Positions 24,221 to 31,675 of a DNA stretch of 57,167 nucleotides are shown here, piece after piece. Source of the stretch: JACPNE01 sp964444465. GTDB lineage: Archaea > Nanobdellota > Nanobdellia > SCGC-AAA011-G17 > JACPNG01. Below the pieces are notes generated by a model. It did not search any database. It was not told the DNA's origin and saw only the letters and a list, made by a program, of their open reading frames with translations. Location: contig CAYUGZ010000004.1 in assembly GCA_964444465.1 (NCBI GenBank), positions 1 through 57,167 on the forward strand. The letters run 5' to 3'. The first letter of the stretch is position 1. Every line of letters begins with the position of its first letter. Position numbers and translations under genes: made by a program.

Positions 24221-25674
24221 GGGAAGTTATAAAATCCTTTATGGATAAAAAAATTCTTTTAAGCCCAGAGGTTATTGAAAATATTAATGAAGATAATTTA
24301 GATTTAATTGAAAAATTAAATAAAAAAAATATAATAGTTCTAACTAATGATTTATTGAATGGAGATAAAGAAGAAAAAACAGAAATTAAAAAAGATAATA
24401 AAGAAGATTTAGATAGAAAAGTAAAAATAATAAAAAGTTATGAAGCTGATCCTCAAAAAATAGAAGTTAAAGATTTTGTTTCTCATTTTAAATCTAGATA
24501 TAATAAAATAAAAAATATTTTAGTGAACAGACAAGATCTACAAGATGTTTTATCAATAAATAAAGGAATCGAAAAAAATAATACAAATGTTTCATTTATT
24601 GGATTAGTTTTTAGTAAAGATCTAACAAAAAATGGAAATATTGTGATTAAATTAGAAGATATAACTGGAGAAGTAACTGGAATAATCAATCAAGAAAAAG
24701 AATGTTTTGAGATAGGGAAAAATTTAGTTTTGGATGAGGTTATTGGGATTAAAGGTTTTATAAGAAATAAAGTTTTATTCATAAATAATATTTATATCCC
24801 TGACACACCATATAATAAAGAATTAAAAAAATCTGAAGATGAAGTTTATGCCGCATTTATTAGTGATGTACACATAGGGAATAAAGTATTTTTAAAAGAA
24901 GAATTTGAGAAATTTATTGAATGGATAAATGGAGAGTTAGGGGATGAAAAACAAAAAGAATTATCTTCTAAAATAAAATATCTCTTTTTAGTTGGAGATT
25001 TAGTGGATGGAATTGGGATTTACCCAGATCAAGACAAAGAATTAATCATTCCAGACATTAGAGAACAATATGAATTATTAGCAGATTATTTAGGGAAGAT
25101 AAGAAAAGACATAAGCTTAATTGTTGGTCCAGGAAATCACGATGCAATGAGATTAAGTGAGCCTCAACCATATTTGGATAAAGATTTAGCAAAGAGTGTT
25201 TGGGATTTACCAAATACATTTTTAGTTAGCAATCCTGCTTTAATTAATATTCATTCTTCTGATGATTTTAGTGGATTTGATGTTTTGATGTATCATGGGA
25301 ATAGTTTACATTATTTTATAGATAATGTTGATACTTTAAGATTAGGGAACGCAAGAGATAATGCAAGTTTAGCAGCTAAATTTTTAATGCAGAAAAGACA
25401 TTTAGCCCCAACACATGGCTCTGATGTTTATATGGCTTCTAAAGAAGATAATTTAGTTATAGAAGACATTCCTGATTTTTTTGTTTTAGGGGAGATGCAT
25501 AGGCCAGATTCAACTAATTATAATGGGACAACAATAATTAATTGTTCATGTTGGCAAGGAAAAACACCTTATCAAGAAAAAATGGGAAACAATCCTTTAC
25601 CAGCTAGAGTTTCTATTGTTAATCTAAAAACAAGAGAGATAAGCAATATAAAATTTGATGAAAATGATAAATAA
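24217..25674 (+). CDS. polB: DNA polymerase D small subunit (DP1)
   Basis: A 485-residue proofreading subunit of the archaeal replicative polymerase PolD. A charged N-terminal part and an OB-fold domain (about residues 120-195, FIGLVFSKDLTKNGNIVIKLED) precede the calcineurin-like phosphodiesterase domain. Its motifs are DVHIGN, GDLVDG, GNHDA, YHGNS and, near residue 425, GEMHRPD. In better-known DP1 proteins the last motif is GHxH, so a metal-ligand position appears as Glu426 here, while His428 remains. The next gene, DP2, begins inside its 3' end. Confidence 0.93.
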   Translation: MREVIKSFMDKKILLSPEVIENINEDNLDLIEKLNKKNIIVLTNDLLNGDKEEKTEIKKDNKEDLDRKVKIIKSYEADPQKIEVKDFVSHFKSRYNKIKNILVNRQDLQDVLSINKGIEKNNTNVSFIGLVFSKDLTKNGNIVIKLEDITGEVTGIINQEKECFEIGKNLVLDEVIGIKGFIRNKVLFINNIYIPDTPYNKELKKSEDEVYAAFISDVHIGNKVFLKEEFEKFIEWINGELGDEKQKELSSKIKYLFLVGDLVDGIGIYPDQDKELIIPDIREQYELLADYLGKIRKDISLIVGPGNHDAMRLSEPQPYLDKDLAKSVWDLPNTFLVSNPALINIHSSDDFSGFDVLMYHGNSLHYFIDNVDTLRLGNARDNASLAAKFLMQKRHLAPTHGSDVYMASKEDNLVIEDIPDFFVLGEMHRPDSTNYNGTTIINCSCWQGKTPYQEKMGNNPLPARVSIVNLKTREISNIKFDENDK

Positions 25675-28600
25675 ATATTTTGATGATATAGAAAAAGAAG
25701 TGAATAAATGTTATGAATTAGCTAACAAAGCTAGAGCTTTAAATTTAGATCCTGAAGATAAATCTGAAGTTATTCTTGCAAGAAATATGGTAGAAAGAGT
25801 TGAGGGACTAATAAGTACTGTTGCCCCTCAAATTAAAAATAGTGGAATGGCCGAAAGGATAGTTGAGTTAGAAGAAGAATATGATAAATTAGATTGGAGA
25901 GTTGCATTAAAAATTGCTTTAGAAGTTGCCCAAGCAAAATTTTGTGAGTTTAAAGATAAAAGAGAAGCAATGGAAGTAGGAATTAGAGTATCTTTAGCTT
26001 ATTTAACTTCAGGAGTTGTATCTAGTCCTTTAGAAGGTTTTGTTGCATTAAAGATTAAAGAAACAAATGACTCGAAAGAATATTTTTGTTTGATGTTTGG
26101 AGGCCCAATAAGAAGTGCAGGAACAACAATAATTTGTGGAATGTTATTAGCTGCAGATTATGTTAGAAAAAATATGGGTTACGCTCCTTATGATCCAAGT
26201 GAACAAGAAGTAAAAAGGATGGTAACTGAACTTTATGATTATCATGAAAGAATTACAAATTTACAATATCTTCCAAGTGAAGAAGAGATTGAATTTTTAA
26301 TGAGAAATCTATCTTTACAAATTTCAGGAGACCCAACAGAGAAAGTTGAGGTTAGCAACTATAAAAATCTCCCAAGAATAGAAACTGATTTTATTAGGAA
26401 TGGTCCTTGTCTAGTTTTAGGAGAAGGATTAGCACAAAAATCACCAAAAATGTGGGTTAAGATATCTAAATGGAAAGATGATTTTAACTTACAAAATTGG
26501 GATTACATAAATGATTTTGTTAAACTACAAAAAAAGATAAGATCTAAAGGTGAAGTAAAAAAAGAAACAGAAAAAATAGCTCCAGATTATAATTACATTA
26601 AAGATTTAGTTGCAGGACGTCCAATTTTAACTCATCCATTAAGAACTGGAGGATTTAGATTGAGATATGGGAGATCTAGAATTTCTGGGTTGAGTAGTAT
26701 GGCAATGCATCCAGCTACAATGATAATTTTAGATGAATATATTGCTACAGGAACTCAATTAAGATATGAAAGACCTGGAAAATCAAGTGCAATGGAACCT
26801 TGTGATACTATTGAAGGGCCAATTGTTAAATTAAAAAATGGAGATGTTTTATTTTTAGATTCAGAACAAGAAGCCAAAGATAATTTAAAGAATGTTAAAG
26901 AAATTATATTTTTAGGAGACTTTTTAGTTAATTATGGGGAATTTTTTAATAGAGGCCATAGATTAGTTCCTTGTGGTTATAATGAAGAATGGTATCAACA
27001 AGAAATAAAAAAATTAAATACAAAAGATAAACTAATTGAAAAATTAAAGAGAGACAGATTTTTTAAAATAACAGCAAAACAAGCTTTTGAATTATCTAAA
27101 GAACATAAAATTCCTTTACACCCAAGATATACTTATCATTGGAATGATCTTGATAAAGAACAATTTAACAGTTTTATAGAATGGTATAAAAAAGGAAGTT
27201 TGAATGAATCTAAAATATTACTTCCATTTGTTTATGATTTAACATCAGAAATAAAAGAAAGAGATCCTAAAAGAGTTTTAGAATTACTTGGAGTGCCACA
27301 TAAAGTAGCTGAGAAAGAGTATGTTGTAATAGAAGGAGATCATGCTTACACACTTTATAATATTCTTAAATTAGATAAACTACCAAAAGAAGGGAATGTA
27401 TTAGAATTAATAAATAAAATTTCTAAAATTATTATAAGAGATAAATCTGGAACTTTTATTGGAGCTAGAATGGGTAGACCTGAAAAAGCTAAGCTCCGAA
27501 AATTAACAGGAAACCCACATATGTTATTTCCAGTTGGAGATCAAGGTGGAAGAATGAGGAATTTACAAACAGCTTTGACTAAAGGAAAAATAACATCAGA
27601 ATTTTCAACCTTTTATTGTAATAAATGTAAAAAAGAAACTATTTATCCAAAATGTGAAGTTTGTGAAGAAAAAACTGAAATGGGTGGATTTAAGAGAAGA
27701 AACATTGATGTTGATCATTATTTTAAACAAGCACTAAAAAAAATAAAATTAAAAGAATATAATGAATTGATTAAAGGAGTGAGGGGAACTTCTAATAAAG
27801 ATCATATTCCTGAAAATATGGCTAAAGGAATTCTGAGAGCACAATATAATTTGAATGTTAACAAAGATGGAACTATAAGATATGACATGACTGAAATGCC
27901 AATAACTCATTTTAAAGCTAAAGAAATTGGAACAAGTATTGAAAAATTAAAAAAATTAGGTTATGAAAAAGACATTAATGGTAAAGAATTAGAAAATGAA
28001 GATCAATTAATAGAGATAAGACCACAAGATGTTATTCTTCCAGCATGTGATGAAGCTCGTGAAGAAGGAGCAGATAAAGTTCTAACAAGAATTGCTAATT
28101 ACATTGATGATTTATTAGTTAAATTTTATGGATTGAAGAAATTTTATAATGTTAAACAAAGAGAAGATTTAATTGGACATTTAGTTATTGGATTAGCTCC
28201 CCATATAAGTGCAGCAATTATTGGAAGAATAATTGGATTTAGTAAAACACAAGGATGTTTTTCACATCCATTATGGCACTCTGCACAAAGAAGAGATTGT
28301 GAAGGTGATGAAAATTGTGTTATGTTGTTAATGGATTCTTTATTGAATTTTTCTAGACATTATCTACCAAATAATAGAGGAGCAACACAAGACACACCTT
28401 TAGTATTAACTTCTATATTAACTCCAAGTGAAGTAGATGATATGGTTTTTGATATGGATCTGGTTTGGGAATATCCTCTAGAGTTGTATGAAGCAGCACA
28501 AGAATATAAAGATCCTAGAGAAATAAAAATCGAACAATTAATTAATAGATTGGGAAAAGAATCTCAATTTGAAGATTGGGGATTTACTCATGATGTTTCT

Positions 28601-29044
28601 GATATGAACATTGGAATTGTATGGAGTGCTTACAAAAAAATTCCTTCAATGATGGAAAAAGTTTTAGGTCAGATGGAAATTGCTTCTAAAATAAGAGCTG
28701 TAGATGAGATTGATGTTGCTAGATTAACTATAGAGAGACATTTTATAAGAGATATAAAAGGAAACTTAAGAAAATTCTCAATGCAACAATTTAGATGTGT
28801 TGCTTGCAATGAAAAGTTTAGAAGACCCCCTTTATCTGGTAAATGTACAAAATGTAATGGAAAATTAATTTTTACAATATCCCAAGGTAGTATTGTTAAA
28901 TATTTAGCACCAAGTATGCAGCTAGCAGAACACTATAATGTTTCTAATTACTTAAAACAGACTTTAGAGTTGACTAAGCAAAGAATAGAGGGTGTTTTTG
29001 GAAGAGAAAAAGAAAAACAAGAAGGATTAACGAAATGGTTTTAA
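25655..29044 (+). CDS. polC: DNA polymerase D large catalytic subunit (DP2)
   Basis: A 1129-residue polymerase subunit with the two-barrel fold related to RNA polymerase. The N-terminal domain, the HPLRTGGFRLRYGRSR block near residue 328 and the zinc modules CNKCKKE-CEVC near 653 and CVACNEKF-CTKC near 1048 are all recognisable. The catalytic segment near residue 880 reads RRDCEGDENCVMLLMD, where other PolD proteins have a DGD metal motif; here it is Glu883-Gly-Asp885. No intein is present. Translation probably starts at 25655 or at the ATG at 25664, overlapping DP1 by 11-20 bp. It stops next to a convergent remnant gene. Confidence 0.95.
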   Translation: MMKMINKYFDDIEKEVNKCYELANKARALNLDPEDKSEVILARNMVERVEGLISTVAPQIKNSGMAERIVELEEEYDKLDWRVALKIALEVAQAKFCEFKDKREAMEVGIRVSLAYLTSGVVSSPLEGFVALKIKETNDSKEYFCLMFGGPIRSAGTTIICGMLLAADYVRKNMGYAPYDPSEQEVKRMVTELYDYHERITNLQYLPSEEEIEFLMRNLSLQISGDPTEKVEVSNYKNLPRIETDFIRNGPCLVLGEGLAQKSPKMWVKISKWKDDFNLQNWDYINDFVKLQKKIRSKGEVKKETEKIAPDYNYIKDLVAGRPILTHPLRTGGFRLRYGRSRISGLSSMAMHPATMIILDEYIATGTQLRYERPGKSSAMEPCDTIEGPIVKLKNGDVLFLDSEQEAKDNLKNVKEIIFLGDFLVNYGEFFNRGHRLVPCGYNEEWYQQEIKKLNTKDKLIEKLKRDRFFKITAKQAFELSKEHKIPLHPRYTYHWNDLDKEQFNSFIEWYKKGSLNESKILLPFVYDLTSEIKERDPKRVLELLGVPHKVAEKEYVVIEGDHAYTLYNILKLDKLPKEGNVLELINKISKIIIRDKSGTFIGARMGRPEKAKLRKLTGNPHMLFPVGDQGGRMRNLQTALTKGKITSEFSTFYCNKCKKETIYPKCEVCEEKTEMGGFKRRNIDVDHYFKQALKKIKLKEYNELIKGVRGTSNKDHIPENMAKGILRAQYNLNVNKDGTIRYDMTEMPITHFKAKEIGTSIEKLKKLGYEKDINGKELENEDQLIEIRPQDVILPACDEAREEGADKVLTRIANYIDDLLVKFYGLKKFYNVKQREDLIGHLVIGLAPHISAAIIGRIIGFSKTQGCFSHPLWHSAQRRDCEGDENCVMLLMDSLLNFSRHYLPNNRGATQDTPLVLTSILTPSEVDDMVFDMDLVWEYPLELYEAAQEYKDPREIKIEQLINRLGKESQFEDWGFTHDVSDMNIGIVWSAYKKIPSMMEKVLGQMEIASKIRAVDEIDVARLTIERHFIRDIKGNLRKFSMQQFRCVACNEKFRRPPLSGKCTKCNGKLIFTISQGSIVKYLAPSMQLAEHYNVSNYLKQTLELTKQRIEGVFGREKEKQEGLTKWF

Positions 29045-29652
29045 TTATATATTAAATCATAATTTTTTAATGATTTAATCATAGAGTTAATTGCATGTTG
29101 ATTATTATCAATTCTTTGATTTGGATTTCTTAAACTTTTTTTGAAGCCACCTAGAGCGTTTATATCTTTTTTATTAGTAGTTTGTAATTGCAATATAAAT
29201 TTATTTGATAGTTTAATCGACTCTCTATATTTCCCTATTCTTGAATCACCTAACTCTTTAGCTACTAAATATACATCATTCATTCCTTCATTATAAACAG
29301 CAGTTGAAATTCCTGGTGAAGTGCCATATCCACCTAAAAAAGTTTCATTTTCAGATTGAGATATTTGTTTTAACATACTCCAATCATTTAGAAGAAAGAC
29401 ATAATCAGCGTATTTTCTTTTTTTTGTCAAAAAAAATGCTTTTGAATATGCTTGAGAATGCCAAGTTATCATAGCTACATTTGGATTGTCTAGAAAATAA
29501 TTGTAGTAGTAAGGAAATGCATTTTCTACAACTTCTAAGTATATTCCATCTTCTGTATATTCATACAACTTAACTATTGATAATAGTGCCTCACCTGGAA
29601 AATATTCAATGATTGCTTTAGGAGCAGCTGTAGTTGGAGAGATAGAGAGATA
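29041..29652 (-). pseudogene. 5'-truncated alpha/alpha-toroid-type protein remnant
   Basis: The best start in the frame is a TTG at 29568, which would give 175 residues. But meaningful sequence continues upstream of it in the same frame up to a stop at 29653: APKAIIEYFPGEALLSIVKL, then YEYTEDGIYLEVVE. That YFPGEAL-LYE-T-D-YLE pattern is typical inside helical-repeat (six-hairpin/toroid) proteins, where it repeats several times, and the WHSQAYSKAFFLTKK segment follows the same rule. The N-terminal part is therefore missing. The break coincides with the break of the gene fragment on the other side. The original function is unknown. Confidence 0.6.
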
Positions 29653-29999
29653 TTAAATGGAAAGTGTGGGGTATCTTTAATTATGATAGATCTTGCGGAT
29701 CTTGTGGTGGAAAAGTTAAGATTAATGGAGCTTGTAGTATTTCTACTCCCTCAAAACTAGGAAATTCTTGTACTGTTGGAAAAGGAATTTGTCAAAAAAC
29801 AGGAACAATACAATGTGATGGTAAATGTAGTGCCACTCCAGGAAGTTCTTCAGCAGAAGTATGTGATAATCTAGATAATGATTGTAATGGGGTTGTAGAT
29901 AATGGTTGTGATAATGATAAAGATGGATTTGTAAATCCTACTTTAACATGTAGTGGGAATTTTAGGGATGGAAATGGGGTAGTTAGACCTTGCCCTTAA
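29646..29999 (+). pseudogene. 5'-truncated MopE-repeat protein fragment
   Basis: The frame opens at 29646 without a good start (GTG at 29664 is the only candidate) and gives about 110 Cys-rich residues. GTGICQKTGT-like and EVCDNLDNDCNGVVDNGCDNDKDG segments match one unit of the MopE-type metal-binding repeat found five times in the gene at 31676-34612. There is no signal peptide, although such proteins are exported, so it is best read as the 3' end of a lost surface-protein gene. A proline/Cys end (RPCP) closes it. Confidence 0.6.
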
Positions 30000-30092
30000 T
30001 TTAAAAAATAATTTTTAGTGATATTCTAATTATCTCTTTCAAAAATATAGATTTAGTTATCTTTAAATATTAATCTTACTAGTATATCTAGT

Positions 30093-30686
30093 ATGAAAAA
30101 AAGAGGTCAGACAACGATTTTTATAATTCTTATTATAGTTATTTTAGGAATCATATTTTTTCTTATTTCATTTGGAAGTAGAATTACTCCTTCACTTGAA
30201 CCAGAAGAATTCCCAGATGTAGTATCTTATGTTCAAGGATGTTTAGATGATATTGTTAAAATTGGAGAAAGTAGTCCAATTGTTAGAGCTAATACTCCTG
30301 GAACAACATTTGAATCTAGATTACAAGATTATGTTGAATCAAATCTTCCATTAATTTGCGATGATTTTTCTAGATTTAATGAATATGAGTTAAGTGTAGA
30401 ACCTTTAGAGAATGTACAAGCTACATTAAATCCTAATAGAAATTTATTTGTTGAAGTTGAATGGCCTATCAAGATAACAAGAGGAGATAAAGTAGTTATA
30501 ATAAAAGATTTTTTTACAAAAGATAGTTTAAGTGTGTCTTGTTGTTTTGATGTAGCTGTAGATTCTAATTGTAAATCTATCGAATCAAGACAAGTTAATG
30601 CTTGTGGAATATATAAAAATTTTAATCCAGGTGATGATATAAGTTTCAATTATGATGGAATAGGTGATGTTTGTGTTGCTTGCTAA
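30093..30686 (+). CDS. Pilin-like membrane-anchored surface protein
   Basis: A 197-residue protein. The N-terminus (Lys-Lys-Arg-Gly-Gln-Thr-Thr then a 20-residue hydrophobic helix, IFIILIIVILGIIFFLI) looks like a type IV pilin/class III signal, with Gly5-Gln6 at the possible processing site. The remainder is a soluble domain with several Cys residues near the end (CCFD, CKSIE, NACG, CVAC). Such N-termini are frequent in DPANN surface proteins. It is the first of three rightward genes for Cys-rich exported proteins; the second overlaps it by 20-23 bp. Confidence 0.72.
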   Translation: MKKRGQTTIFIILIIVILGIIFFLISFGSRITPSLEPEEFPDVVSYVQGCLDDIVKIGESSPIVRANTPGTTFESRLQDYVESNLPLICDDFSRFNEYELSVEPLENVQATLNPNRNLFVEVEWPIKITRGDKVVIIKDFFTKDSLSVSCCFDVAVDSNCKSIESRQVNACGIYKNFNPGDDISFNYDGIGDVCVAC

Positions 30687-31662
30687 TAATAAAATATTCA
30701 AATTAATTTTTATTATAATCTTAATAATCCCAATATTATTTGCTTATGCCCAAGGGGATAGTGGAACAGTAAATTTTCAAAAAATTTTAAATTGTAAAGA
30801 TCAAGGATTTAAACATTGTAATTTAGTTTTAAGTCCAATCTATAAATATCCTGGTTCAAATTCTAATTTCGGAAATTTTTTATATAAATTTCCACCAGAT
30901 GGCCCTTATTCTGAAGCTATTGTTGACTGTGGAAATAAGAATGAGGTAACATTAGCAGAGTATAATGGAGAAACTTGGATTCCTATATTAAGTACATTAT
31001 TTGGAGAAGATGATGATAAATTTGTTAATGTAACAACAAATAGATTAGGAACTTTTGCTTTAATAAGAACAGAAGCATGCGTTGTGCAATGTGGAGATGG
31101 TTCTGGAGCTTATTCTTTAAGTCCATTTAATGCTAATGTAAGAGTTAATAGAAATATAATATTTAATTTATGTGGAATGCTTCCTGGGTGTCAAGCATTA
31201 GAAGATGGTGTTTGTAGTAATAGTTGTACACAAAATATAGATCCTGATTGTGGTCAATGCACAAATAATGGTGGAGACTGTTGTTTGTTGTCTAAAGATG
31301 ATGTTTGTGATTCAGATTGTGGAAATTTTGATCCAGATTGTAGTTTATTAGCAAAAGGAAATAAAAATTCTTGTTTTAATTCATGTGATGGGGTTTGTGA
31401 TTCCAATTGTGCTTATGGAACGGATCCTGATTGTATAGACCTTCCATCAAATGTACAAGGACAAAAAGTTCAATGTGCTTATTGTGGTGATGAGAAATGC
31501 AATCAAAATGAAGCTTTAACAAGAAGTTGTGAAGAAGATTGCGGAACTTGTGGAGATAAAACTTGTGATAGATGGGAAACATTTGAATCACAGTTTAGTA
31601 ATTCACATATTTATTGTCCTGAAGATTGTTTAGATGACAGTGGAGATGGAGAGAGGAGATGA
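30664..31662 (+). CDS. Secreted Cys-rich surface protein
   Basis: About 332 residues. GTG at 30664 or ATG at 30667 begins inside the upstream gene. A signal peptide (IFKLIFIIILIIPILFAYA, about residues 11-29) is followed by a compact domain and then many short Cys-rich units of the form DGVCDSNC-YGTDPDC, C-DC and CGDKTCDRWE, each resembling a small metal-binding or disulfide-knotted repeat. It has no C-terminal anchor. It lies in an operon with the pilin-like gene and the large MopE-type protein, suggesting one cell-surface structure. Confidence 0.7.
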   Translation: MMFVLLANNKIFKLIFIIILIIPILFAYAQGDSGTVNFQKILNCKDQGFKHCNLVLSPIYKYPGSNSNFGNFLYKFPPDGPYSEAIVDCGNKNEVTLAEYNGETWIPILSTLFGEDDDKFVNVTTNRLGTFALIRTEACVVQCGDGSGAYSLSPFNANVRVNRNIIFNLCGMLPGCQALEDGVCSNSCTQNIDPDCGQCTNNGGDCCLLSKDDVCDSDCGNFDPDCSLLAKGNKNSCFNSCDGVCDSNCAYGTDPDCIDLPSNVQGQKVQCAYCGDEKCNQNEALTRSCEEDCGTCGDKTCDRWETFESQFSNSHIYCPEDCLDDSGDGERR

Positions 31663-31675
31663 AGAGAGAGGATAG

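Noticed and set aside
25655..29044. An intein in the PolD large subunit
   Set aside because: The length (1129 residues) is that of intein-free DP2, and no splicing or homing-endonuclease motifs interrupt conserved blocks.
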